Shown: positions 1-7,794 of the stretch, one piece after another
Numbering within the stretch: position 1 is the stretch's first letter
Layout: each line of letters starts with the position of its first letter
Assembly: GCF_018130825.1 (NCBI RefSeq)
Contig: NZ_JAFCJS010000002.1
Coordinates: forward strand, 1,031,961 to 1,095,960
DNA from: Bradyrhizobium liaoningense
Lineage (GTDB): Bacteria > Pseudomonadota > Alphaproteobacteria > Rhizobiales > Xanthobacteraceae
Direction: 5' to 3'
DNA: 64,000 bases
Position numbers and translations under genes: made by a program
The notes under the pieces: generated by a model
What the model was told of the DNA's origin: nothing
Database searches by the model: none
What the model saw: only the letters and a program-made list of their open reading frames with translations

Positions 1-32
1 TAAAGCGTCCGAAACAACAGCCTGCGGTGATT

Positions 33-60
33 ATGGGTCCTGGCTTTCGCCAGGACGACA
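33..60. repeat. Palindromic intergenic repeat, copy 1 of family A
   Basis: A short repeat with core TCCTGGCTTTCGCCAGGA, which folds on itself. The same unit occurs near 3999-4027 (inverted) and 4091-4119. It is probably a REP/RIME-like intergenic element of bradyrhizobia. No coding sequence is seen in bases 1-222. Confidence 0.75.
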
Positions 61-140
61 CCGCGTATTGGGCACCGACATTCCAACTCACCGCTCCAAG
101 CCGCCGCCCCGCGGAACCCGCCTCACCCCTCTATTCGCCA

Positions 141-170
141 TTGACAAATTCATTTGCCAATATCTAATTT
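141..170 (+). promoter_or_regulatory. Promoter with overlapping 20-bp inverted repeat
   Basis: TTGACA at 141-146 fits a -35 box, and TAATTT at 165-170 (18-bp spacer) is a possible -10. The bases 141-160 form a near-perfect inverted repeat (TTG-n-CAAAT / ATTTG-n-CAA, 2-bp centre) lying on the -35. Its position upstream of the binding-protein/oxidoreductase/IclR unit makes it a candidate operator for the IclR protein encoded at 3199. This is inference from symmetry and position. Confidence 0.5.
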
Positions 171-222
171 ATCGCCAGAACAACGGCCACAACAAGCGGC
201 CCATAAAAGTGAGGGAACGACG

Positions 223-1437
223 ATGAGAGGCTTTCTGGCCTGCGCCATGCTCGCGGCCATGACTTCGGCTGCCATGACAACAGCCGCGACTGCGCAAGTC
301 TCCGACGACGCGGTGCGGATCGGCGTGCTGACGGACCTGTCGAGCTGGGGCCGCGACAACAGCGGGCCGGGCTCGGTCGAAGCGGCCAGGATGGCGGTGG
401 AGGAGTTCGGGCCGACGGTGCTCGGCAAGCCGATCGAGATCATCAGTGCCGATCACCAGATGAAGACCGATGTCGGCGTGCAGATCGTGCGCGGCTGGTT
501 CGACAACGGCAAGGTCGATGCCGTCGTCGACATCCCCAATTCCGGCATCGCGATCGCCGTGCACAACATGGTGCGCGAGCGCAATAAGATCGCCCTGCTC
601 TCCGGCCCCGGCGCGAGCTCGCTGACCGACGAGCTGTGCAGCCCGAACACCGTGCACTTCACCTACGACACCTATGCGCTGTCGAAGGTGACGGCGTCCG
701 CCGTGATCAAGGAAGGCGGCAAGTCCTGGTACTTCATCACGGCGGACTACGCCTTCGGCCAGCAGCTCGAGAAGGACGCGACGCGCTTCATCAACGAGAT
801 GGGCGGCAAGGTACTTGGCGGCGTCAAGCACCCGACCAATACCGCCGACTTTTCCTCCTTCGCGCTGCAGGCGCAGAGCTCGAAATCGGACGTGGTCGCC
901 TTCGCCAATGCCGGCCAGGACACCGACAACGCCATCAAGCAGTCCGGCGAGTTCGGCCTCGTCCAGGGCGGCCAGAAGCTGGTCGGCCTCCTCATGTTCG
1001 ACACCGACGTGCACGCGATCGGCCTCAAGGCCGCGCAGGGCACCTACATGACCACGGCCGCGTACTGGAACATGGACGAGGCAACCCGCGCCTGGTCGAA
1101 GAAGTTCTACGAGCGCACCAAGGTGATGCCGACCATGATCCACACCGGCGTCTACGGCTCGGTGCTGCATTATCTCAAGGGCATCAAGGCCGCCGGCACC
1201 GACGATCCCGCCAAGGTAATGGCCAAGATGCGCGAGCTGCCGATCGAGGATATCTTCGTCCATGGCGGCAAGTTGCGCGAGGACGGCCGCGTCATTCGCG
1301 ACATGTATCTGGCCAAGGTGAAGTCACCCGAGCAGTCCAAGGAACCGTGGGACTATCTGGACATCGTCAAGACCGTGAAGGGCGAGGACGCCTTTCGCCC
1401 GGTCTCGGAGTCCAAATGTCCGCTTCTGAAGAAGTGA
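223..1437 (+). CDS. ABC transporter substrate-binding protein, branched-chain amino acid type
   Basis: A 404-residue periplasmic binding protein of the LivK/Peripla_BP_6 type. The start at 223 is preferred over an in-frame ATG at 154. It has a GAGGGA ribosome site about 8 bases upstream and gives a normal Sec signal peptide (MRGFLACAMLAAM..., cleavage near residue 25 at TAATAQ). The mature part opens with VRIGVLTDLSSW, the usual first strand of this fold, and contains a long ligand-binding core up to the C-terminal KCPLLKK. It probably captures a small organic or amino acid. No permease or ATPase gene is adjacent, so it is an orphan receptor in this window. It is co-directional with the flavoprotein that starts 8 bases after its stop, so the two probably share a substrate. 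Confidence 0.85.
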   Translation: MRGFLACAMLAAMTSAAMTTAATAQVSDDAVRIGVLTDLSSWGRDNSGPGSVEAARMAVEEFGPTVLGKPIEIISADHQMKTDVGVQIVRGWFDNGKVDAVVDIPNSGIAIAVHNMVRERNKIALLSGPGASSLTDELCSPNTVHFTYDTYALSKVTASAVIKEGGKSWYFITADYAFGQQLEKDATRFINEMGGKVLGGVKHPTNTADFSSFALQAQSSKSDVVAFANAGQDTDNAIKQSGEFGLVQGGQKLVGLLMFDTDVHAIGLKAAQGTYMTTAAYWNMDEATRAWSKKFYERTKVMPTMIHTGVYGSVLHYLKGIKAAGTDDPAKVMAKMRELPIEDIFVHGGKLREDGRVIRDMYLAKVKSPEQSKEPWDYLDIVKTVKGEDAFRPVSESKCPLLKK

Positions 1438-1445
1438 GGTGAGCG

Positions 1446-3179
1446 ATGACCGGCAGCGAGCACAACGCAGTTGAGACTTACGAGTGCGACGTGCTCGTGG
1501 CCGGATCGGGTTGCTCCGGCATGTCGGCCGCGATCACCGCGCGCTCTCGCGGGCTCAACGTGCTGATCGTGGAGAAGGAGCCGCGCTTCGGCGGCACCAC
1601 CGCCCGCTCCGGCGGCTGGCTGTGGATTCCCGGCACGTCGCTGGCGAAGGCCTATGGCATCGAGGAAACGCCCGAGCAGGCGCGAACTTACCTGCGGCAC
1701 GAAGCCGGCAACAATTACGACGCCGCGCGGGTCGATGCCTTCCTGAACGCCGGCCCCGAGGCCGTTGATTTCTTCACCACCAGGACCACGCTGCGCTTCG
1801 ACATGCCGCTGGTCTTTCCCGACTACCACTCCGAGGCGCCGGGCGGCACGCAGGGTGGCCGCTCCATGGTGGCCCGTCCGTTCGACGGCCGCGAGCTCGG
1901 CGACCAGATCAAGACGCTGGGCATGCCGCTCCCCGAGCTCACCGTATTCGGCATGATGCTGGGGTCAGGCAAGGACATCGTCCATTTCATGCGCGCGACG
2001 AAATCGCTGACCTCGGCGGTCTATGTCGCCAAGCGCCTGTCGCGGCACCTGATGGACGTGCTCCGCTATGGCCGCGGCATGACCTTGACCAACGGCAATG
2101 CGCTCGCAGGACGCCTCGCGAAGTCCGCGCAGGATCTGAAGATTCCGATGTGGCTGTCCTCCCCGGTGCGCGAGCTGACGGTCGAGAACGGCGCAGTCAC
2201 CGGCGCCATCGTCGTCCGCGAGGGCCGCGAGGTGCGTGTTCGCGCGCGACAGGGGGTCGTGCTCGCCTGCGGCGGCTTCCCGCACGATGTCGAACGTCGC
2301 AAGAAGATGTTCCCGCACGCACCGACCGGCAAGGAGCACTTTTCGCCCGGCCCCACCGGCAATACCGGCGACGGCCTGCGGCTTGCGGAAAGCGCCGGCG
2401 GGCATATCGAGGATCGCCTGCCGAACGCGGCAGCCTGGGTGCCGGTGTCGCTGACCACGCGCAAGGACGGCTCGAAGGGCGTGATGCCGCACTTCATCGA
2501 CCGCGCCAAGCCCGGCGTCATCGCGGTGATGCGCGATGGCAGGCGCTTCGCCAATGAGGGCAATTCCTATCACGACTTCGTCCAGGCCATGATCAAGGCC
2601 GCAAAACCCGGCGAGGAGATCGCAGCGTATCTCGTCTGCGATCACCCGACGCTGCGCAAATACGGCCTCGGCTGCGTGCCGCCCTTCCCGATGCCGACGG
2701 GTCATCACCTCAAGACCGGCTACCTCATGCGCGGCGACACGCTTGAAGCTCTGGCGGCGAAAGCCGGTATCGACGCAAAGGCATTCGTCGAGACCGTCAA
2801 GCAATTCAATGCGACGGCGCCGCAAGGCCAGGATGCCGCCTTCGGCAAGGGTTCAAAAGCCTATAACCGCTATCAGGGCGACGCGCTGCACGGCCCCAAC
2901 CCCTGCGTTGCCCCGATCGAGAACGGCCCGTTCTACGCCGTCAAGATGGTGATCGGCGATCTCGGCACCTATGCCGGCATCGTCACCGACGAAAACGCGT
3001 GCGCGCTCGACGCCGAGGGCCGGGTGATTCCCGGCCTCTATGCCGCCGGCAATGACATGGCGAGCATCATGGGCGGCAATTATCCCGGCGCCGGCATCAC
3101 GCTTGGGCCGGCGCTGACCTTCGGCTACATTGCCGGCCGTCATCTCGCCGACAGCGCCGCGAGGCGCAACGCGGCGTAA
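1446..3179 (+). CDS. FAD-dependent oxidoreductase, FrdA/3-ketosteroid dehydrogenase-like
   Basis: A 577-residue flavoprotein of the FAD_binding_2 family (fumarate reductase/succinate dehydrogenase flavoprotein, KstD, tricarballylate dehydrogenase). A Rossmann motif GSGCSG lies at residues 20-25, followed by EKEPRFGGTTARSGG, the typical FAD-binding continuation. The C-terminal GLYAAGNDMASIMGG and PGAGITLGPALTFG contact FAD in relatives. The protein is cytoplasmic with no signal peptide. The ATG at 1446 sits just after the binding-protein stop and has GAGGTGAG before it, so the genes are cotranscribed. It may desaturate or reduce the acid brought in by the upstream binding protein. The exact substrate cannot be read from sequence. 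Confidence 0.85.
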   Translation: MTGSEHNAVETYECDVLVAGSGCSGMSAAITARSRGLNVLIVEKEPRFGGTTARSGGWLWIPGTSLAKAYGIEETPEQARTYLRHEAGNNYDAARVDAFLNAGPEAVDFFTTRTTLRFDMPLVFPDYHSEAPGGTQGGRSMVARPFDGRELGDQIKTLGMPLPELTVFGMMLGSGKDIVHFMRATKSLTSAVYVAKRLSRHLMDVLRYGRGMTLTNGNALAGRLAKSAQDLKIPMWLSSPVRELTVENGAVTGAIVVREGREVRVRARQGVVLACGGFPHDVERRKKMFPHAPTGKEHFSPGPTGNTGDGLRLAESAGGHIEDRLPNAAAWVPVSLTTRKDGSKGVMPHFIDRAKPGVIAVMRDGRRFANEGNSYHDFVQAMIKAAKPGEEIAAYLVCDHPTLRKYGLGCVPPFPMPTGHHLKTGYLMRGDTLEALAAKAGIDAKAFVETVKQFNATAPQGQDAAFGKGSKAYNRYQGDALHGPNPCVAPIENGPFYAVKMVIGDLGTYAGIVTDENACALDAEGRVIPGLYAAGNDMASIMGGNYPGAGITLGPALTFGYIAGRHLADSAARRNAA

Positions 3180-3198
3180 GCGCGACGCCAGGAGGCGC

Positions 3199-3993
3199 AT
3201 GAAGAGAGAAAGCCGCGGCATCCAGTCGATCGAGGTCGGCGGAGAATTGCTCCGCGCTCTCGCCCGCAGCGGCGAGCCGATGATGCTGCGCGATCTCGCG
3301 CGCGAGGCCGGCATGACGCCGGCCAAGGCGCATCCCTATCTCGCCAGCTTCTCGCGCATCGGGCTGATCGAGCAGGACGAGACCACCGGCCGTTACGAGA
3401 TCGGTGCGCTCGCACTGGAGCTCGGCCTGATCAGCCTGCGCCGTCTGTCTGGCGTGCGCATCGCGGGTCCCAGGATCGCTGCGCTTGCGAGCCAGATCGG
3501 GCACGCGGTCTCGCTGGCGGTCTGGGGCACGCATGGCCCGACCGTGGTGCAGCTCGAAGAACCGGGCCAGCCCGTGCACATCGTGATGCGGGCCGGCTCG
3601 GTGATGGCGCTGCTGGAAACCGCCACCGGCCGTGCGTTTGCGGCGTTCCTGCCGGAGAAGACCATCAGTGCCGCACTCGAAAGCGGCCTCGACCGCCACG
3701 GCGTCGGCTACAATCCGAAGCGGGCGGTGAAAGGCGCGAAGGTCGCCGAGATGCTGAACGAGGTCCGCAAGCACGGCCTCGCCCGCGCGCTCGGCGATCC
3801 CCTGCCCGGCGTCAACGCGTTCTCGGCACCGGTGTTCGACCATGCCGGCCACGTGGCGCTGGTCATCACCGCGATGGGGCCGGAAGGCACTTTTGATGCG
3901 CGCTGGGACAGCCCGATCGCACATGCGCTGCGCGACTGCGCCGGCGGCATTTCGAAGCGGCTGGGCCATGGGATGACGATTGCGGCGGAGTGA
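3199..3993 (+). CDS. IclR-family transcriptional regulator
   Basis: A 264-residue regulator. The N-terminal winged helix (residues about 8-65: SIEVGGELLRALARSGEP, then DLAREAGMTPAKAHPYLASF) is followed by an IclR effector-binding domain. The start at 3199 has AGGAGG 4 bases upstream. The longer in-frame ATG at 3130 overlaps the end of the flavoprotein and is less likely. It is third in a rightward unit with the binding protein and oxidoreductase, so it probably controls them in response to their substrate. A candidate operator lies at 141-160. Confidence 0.88.
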   Translation: MKRESRGIQSIEVGGELLRALARSGEPMMLRDLAREAGMTPAKAHPYLASFSRIGLIEQDETTGRYEIGALALELGLISLRRLSGVRIAGPRIAALASQIGHAVSLAVWGTHGPTVVQLEEPGQPVHIVMRAGSVMALLETATGRAFAAFLPEKTISAALESGLDRHGVGYNPKRAVKGAKVAEMLNEVRKHGLARALGDPLPGVNAFSAPVFDHAGHVALVITAMGPEGTFDARWDSPIAHALRDCAGGISKRLGHGMTIAAE

Positions 3994-3998
3994 TTCGA

Positions 3999-4119
3999 GT
4001 CGTCCTGGCGAAAGCCAGGACCCATTACCCCCGGGAGCAGTCGTCGGGTGAGCTGGCAACCACGAGTCTACGCCAAACCACGTCTTGTGGTAATGGGTCC
4101 TGGCTTTCGCCAGGACGAC
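3999..4119. repeat. Inverted pair of family A repeats between convergent genes
   Basis: Two copies of the same roughly 29-bp element lie head-to-head, at 3999-4027 and 4091-4119. Each contains TCCTGGC(T/G)... with GCCAGGA and is itself palindromic. The pair separates the rightward IclR gene from the leftward SDR gene and could form a large hairpin acting as a bidirectional terminator. Confidence 0.75.
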
Positions 4120-4142
4120 ATCGTGGAGCGACCTCGCGCCCT

Positions 4143-4922
4143 CTACTTTTCCTTCACCGGCACCGTGTAGTTCAGGATCAGCCGCCCGCCGTCGGGATAG
4201 ATCGTCTGCCCGGTGATGTAGGATGCATCGTCGCTGGCGAGGAACGCCACGACGGATGCGACCTCGCTCGGCTCGCCGCCGCGGCCGGCCGGCGTGCGTG
4301 ACATCACGGTCTTGCGCGCATCCTCGGACGTGTAGATGGACGACGCCACCATGTCGGTCAAAATCGTGCCCGGCCCGACCGCGACGACGCGGATGTTGTG
4401 CGGGGCGAGCGCGACGGCCGCGACCGACGTCAGCTGCTTCATGCCGCCCTTGGACATCGCGTAGGTCGCAAGCGCCGGGATCGCCAGCAGCGCGTTGACC
4501 GAGGACATGTTGATGATGACCCCGCCGCCGCCTTGCGCGATCATCTGCCTGGCCGCCGCCTGCACGCCGAAGAACGCGCCCTTCAGATTGATGCCGATGA
4601 CTTCGTCGAATTCCTCTTCGGTGATCTCGAGGATGTCCCGGTTGCGGGCGACGCCGGCATTGTTGACCATGATGTCGAGCCGGCCGAACTCCTTCACCGC
4701 GGTCGCGACGAGCTGATCGACGTCCGCGCGCTTGGCGACATTGCCGACGACGGTGCGCAGCGCATCCGGCCGGCCAAGCTCGGCGGCCGTCGCGGCAAGA
4801 CCCTCGGCATCGACATCCGAGATGACGACCTTGACGCCGTCATCCAAAAATCTCTTGGCGCAGGCCTTGCCGATACCGCGCGCCGCGCCGGTGATGGCGG
4901 CGACCTTGTCTTTGAGCTTCAT
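4143..4922 (-). CDS. SDR-family NAD(P)-dependent oxidoreductase
   Basis: A 259-residue classical short-chain dehydrogenase. The cofactor motif TGAARGIG lies at residues 11-18, with NNAGVAR, the catalytic Ser in NMSSVNAL and YAMSK as the active-site Tyr/Lys. It ends in the family-typical TGQTIYPDGG. The start is MKLKDKV at 4922. An upstream in-frame ATG gives a non-homologous basic leader and is rejected. It lies 37 bases downstream of the GntR gene on the same strand and is the last gene of the long leftward cluster. It probably reduces or oxidises a carbonyl intermediate of that pathway. Confidence 0.85.
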   Translation of the reverse strand: MKLKDKVAAITGAARGIGKACAKRFLDDGVKVVISDVDAEGLAATAAELGRPDALRTVVGNVAKRADVDQLVATAVKEFGRLDIMVNNAGVARNRDILEITEEEFDEVIGINLKGAFFGVQAAARQMIAQGGGGVIINMSSVNALLAIPALATYAMSKGGMKQLTSVAAVALAPHNIRVVAVGPGTILTDMVASSIYTSEDARKTVMSRTPAGRGGEPSEVASVVAFLASDDASYITGQTIYPDGGRLILNYTVPVKEK

Positions 4923-4959
4923 CCGTGCGCTTCCCGAAAACAGGACGCCGTGTCGGGCG

Positions 4960-5673
4960 TCAATTCGCCGCCGTTCGCGCCGTGGCCGGCATGTAGATCT
5001 GCGCGTAGCCTTCCTTGATCGCGGCGGTGATGCGATCGAGGCGGCGGTCGATGTGCTTTTCCAGCACCGACACGCAGGCCTCTTCATTGCGCGCCTTCAG
5101 GCCCTCGACCACCGCGCGGTGCTCGGCCTGGGTGTTGGAGCGGTTGATGCGGTCCATGTCGATCCAGCGCACGAAGCGGATGCGGGCATTGACGTTGCGC
5201 AGCACGCGCAGCATCTCGGCATTGTTCGACATGCCCATCAGCCGCTCGTGGAAGGTCTCGTCCAGCTCGACCAGTTCCACCGAGGTGCGCTCGCCGGGAT
5301 CGGGACCGGTGGCCTCGAGGAATTTCAGCAGCGCGTCGATATCCTCGTCCTTGGCGCGCTTGATGGCGAGGCGGATCGCGGCGACCTCGATCGACTTGCG
5401 CAGCTCGTAGAGATCGAAGATCTCGTGCGCGTCGAGCTCGCGGCAGAAGAAGCCCTTGCCCGGTGTGAAGCGCAGGAAGCCTTCGGTGTTGAGGCGGTTG
5501 AGCGCCTCGCGCAGCGGCGTGCGGCTGACGCCGAGGCGCTTGGCCAGCTCGCCCTCGTTGAGCCGTTCGCCCGGCTTGAACTCGTAGCTCACGGCCATCG
5601 CCTTGAGCTGTTCATAGACGCGATCGACGATACTGTCGGAAGCCAGTTCCACGTTGCTCATCATCAGCTGCAT
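4960..5673 (-). CDS. GntR-family (FadR/FCD) transcriptional regulator
   Basis: A 237-residue regulator. The winged helix is at residues about 10-75 (DRVYEQLKAMAV, then ELAKRLGVSRTPLREALNRL), followed by an all-helical FCD ligand domain. The start may be 5673 or one of the ATG codons a few residues in. It lies between the racemase and the SDR gene, all leftward, so it probably controls the pathway genes 5773-11977 and the divergent importer. Shared TGAATACAGA elements in 11978-12214 are candidate binding sites. Confidence 0.87.
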   Translation of the reverse strand: MQLMMSNVELASDSIVDRVYEQLKAMAVSYEFKPGERLNEGELAKRLGVSRTPLREALNRLNTEGFLRFTPGKGFFCRELDAHEIFDLYELRKSIEVAAIRLAIKRAKDEDIDALLKFLEATGPDPGERTSVELVELDETFHERLMGMSNNAEMLRVLRNVNARIRFVRWIDMDRINRSNTQAEHRAVVEGLKARNEEACVSVLEKHIDRRLDRITAAIKEGYAQIYMPATARTAAN

Positions 5674-5772
5674 TCATGCCCGAACACAGCCCAATATACC
5701 GGGCTAAAGTGGACAATGGCAATGCAAACCGGAGTTTAGCAGAGCTTGTCTAGAGCTTTGCGACAGAAGGAA

Positions 5773-6516
5773 TCAGGCGAAGGCGCGCGGACGCAGTCCA
5801 GCATGAAACCAGGTGATCATGGAATAGATGTCGTAGACCGGCAAGCCGACCTCGGCCTGCAAGGCCGCCGCATAAGGCGGCATGTTGGTGCATTCCAGCA
5901 CGATGGCGCCGACGTCGGGATTTTTGGCAACGAGCTCCTTGCCGGCCTCGACCACGTCTCGCTCGGCCTGTGCGATATCCATGTCATCCTTCTCGGCCTT
6001 GATCAGGACGCGGAAGAACTCCTTGCCGTGCTCGGTGCCGACCAGCGGCGTATCGAGCGGCACGCCGGCGCCTTCGAGATGGGCCGGCGTCAAGGTCGAG
6101 CCCGACACCGTGACGAGGCCGACGCGCTTGCCGGGCGGCAGGGTCGCCTGCACCCACGGCACCTGCATCAGCGATGAGGTCGCGACAGGCACACCGACGG
6201 CGGCGGCGATCTCCTTCTGGAACAGCGAGAGGAAGCCGCAATTGGTGGTGATGGCCTCCGCCCCGAGCCGCACCAGGTCTTTCGCGGCATCAATGAAATC
6301 GGGCAGCAGGCCGGCCGCGCCCTTCAGCACCACCTTCTCCGGCGAAGCGCCGCTCACCACGCGATAGAGCACGGGGAACGGCCAGGTCGTGCCGTTGCCC
6401 ATGTCGCCGGGGATGCGGGGGAAGCGCGCTTCCAGCATCAGAATGCCGAGCGGCGCGCCATAGACGGCCTTGCCGCCGCGGGCAATGCGAGAAGGCGAGT
6501 TGGCAGGATAGGTCAT
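5773..6516 (-). CDS. Aspartate/glutamate racemase-superfamily protein
   Basis: A 247-residue protein of the Asp/Glu/hydantoin racemase superfamily, which also contains maleate isomerase and arylmalonate decarboxylase. Two candidate catalytic cysteines sit in the expected places, C93 in TTNCGF and C209 in LECTNMP. The enzyme would not need a cofactor and would invert or isomerise an alpha-carbon by two-base chemistry. It starts 9 bases after the DadA-like gene ends. Next to a D-amino-acid-type oxidase, a racemase that supplies the right enantiomer makes sense. The substrate is unknown. Confidence 0.78.
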   Translation of the reverse strand: MTYPANSPSRIARGGKAVYGAPLGILMLEARFPRIPGDMGNGTTWPFPVLYRVVSGASPEKVVLKGAAGLLPDFIDAAKDLVRLGAEAITTNCGFLSLFQKEIAAAVGVPVATSSLMQVPWVQATLPPGKRVGLVTVSGSTLTPAHLEGAGVPLDTPLVGTEHGKEFFRVLIKAEKDDMDIAQAERDVVEAGKELVAKNPDVGAIVLECTNMPPYAAALQAEVGLPVYDIYSMITWFHAGLRPRAFA

Positions 6517-6525
6517 GGTGCGATC

Positions 6526-7791
6526 TCAGAGGAAGCGATTGGGTGCGAACGGCGCGAGCGGAATTTCGGGCTGCTTGCCGCTCAGAAGCTGGGCAACGAG
6601 ACGGCCGGTGCGGGCCGAGCCGACCAGGCCGACATGACCGTGGCCGAAGGCGTAGACGATGTCGCGCGAGGCGCGCGCATGGCCTATGCAGGGAAGTCCA
6701 TCAGGCATGCTCGGCCGATGCCCGAACCAGGTCTTGATGCGCGAGGCCGGAATATCCTTCGGCAATTTCGGGAACATGCCGAGAAGGTGGTTGCGCAAAA
6801 TCTCGGCGCGCTTCCAGTTCGGCGCGGCCTCGAGGCCGGCGATCTCGACCGTGCCGGCGGCGCGCAGGCCCTTGTTGGTCCAGTTCACCACCATCTTGGC
6901 GTCGGAGGCCATCATCGAGCTGCGCGGACCTGATTCCGGATTCTCGATCATGACGTGATAGCCGCGCTCGGTTTCGAGCGGCAGGGGATCGCCGACCGAT
7001 GCGGTGAGCTGCTTCGAGCGGGCACCGGCCGCGACGACGGCAGCATCGCAAGCGATCTCGCCGGTCTCGGTGAGAACGGCCACGAGCTTGTTGCCGGACA
7101 GCTTCAGCCCGGTCGCCTTGGCCCGCACGTGCTTGGCGCCACCGGCGATCGCATGATTGGCGAGAGCGGCGACATAAGCGCCGGGATCGCGGCAGCGCCC
7201 GGCCTCTTCCACCACCACGCCAAAGGTGTAGCGCGGATGCAGGTCCGGCTCGCGCTGACGCATCTCGTCGGCGTTGAGCTCCAGCCATTCGACGCCGACC
7301 TTCTTGCGCAGGCGCCAGCCGAGATCGTTGTCGAAATTGCCGCGCGACGGGAACACATGCATCACGCCGTTGCGCTCGACCAGTTCAGGCACACCCGCCT
7401 CTTCCGCGAGCTTCCTGTGCAGCAGCGGCGCATCCTTCAGGAGATCGCGCAGCGCGAACGCCGTCTTCTCGACCCGCGCCGCGGTCCAGCCCGAGAGCAG
7501 GTACTTGATCAGCCACGGCAAGGCCTTCGGCAAGTACGACCAGCGGATCGCGAGCGGGCCGAGCGGGTCCATCAGATAGCCCGGCACCTTCTTCCAGATA
7601 CCCGGCTCGGCCGGCGGGATCACCGAATGGGAGGAGAGCCAGCCGGCATTGCCGTAGCTCGCCGCCTGCTCGCCGCCGGGCTCGCCCGGATCGATCAGCG
7701 TGACGCGATGTCCTTCGCGCAGCGCCTCGATGGCGCTGATCACGCCGACCGCGCCGGCTCCGATGATGGCGACGTGGCGGCCCTCAGGCAT
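6526..7791 (-). CDS. FAD-dependent D-amino-acid dehydrogenase-like oxidoreductase
   Basis: A 421-residue DAO-fold flavoprotein related to DadA. The N-terminal AIIGAGAVGV motif (residues about 9-18) binds FAD ADP, and GNAGWLSSHSVIPP is typical of DadA-type proteins. The C-terminal GHGHVGLVGSARTG is the second FAD contact. It would oxidise an amino acid or amine to an imine, passing electrons to the respiratory chain. It lies 3 bases after the ThDP enzyme and is followed by the racemase, so the operon is tight. RidA in the same operon could hydrolyse the imine product. Confidence 0.85.
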   Translation of the reverse strand: MPEGRHVAIIGAGAVGVISAIEALREGHRVTLIDPGEPGGEQAASYGNAGWLSSHSVIPPAEPGIWKKVPGYLMDPLGPLAIRWSYLPKALPWLIKYLLSGWTAARVEKTAFALRDLLKDAPLLHRKLAEEAGVPELVERNGVMHVFPSRGNFDNDLGWRLRKKVGVEWLELNADEMRQREPDLHPRYTFGVVVEEAGRCRDPGAYVAALANHAIAGGAKHVRAKATGLKLSGNKLVAVLTETGEIACDAAVVAAGARSKQLTASVGDPLPLETERGYHVMIENPESGPRSSMMASDAKMVVNWTNKGLRAAGTVEIAGLEAAPNWKRAEILRNHLLGMFPKLPKDIPASRIKTWFGHRPSMPDGLPCIGHARASRDIVYAFGHGHVGLVGSARTGRLVAQLLSGKQPEIPLAPFAPNRFL

Positions 7792-7794
7792 CGC

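Noticed and set aside
1446..3179. Fumarate reductase flavoprotein subunit
   Set aside because: No iron-sulfur or membrane subunit genes are adjacent and the protein is paired with a binding protein and IclR regulator.
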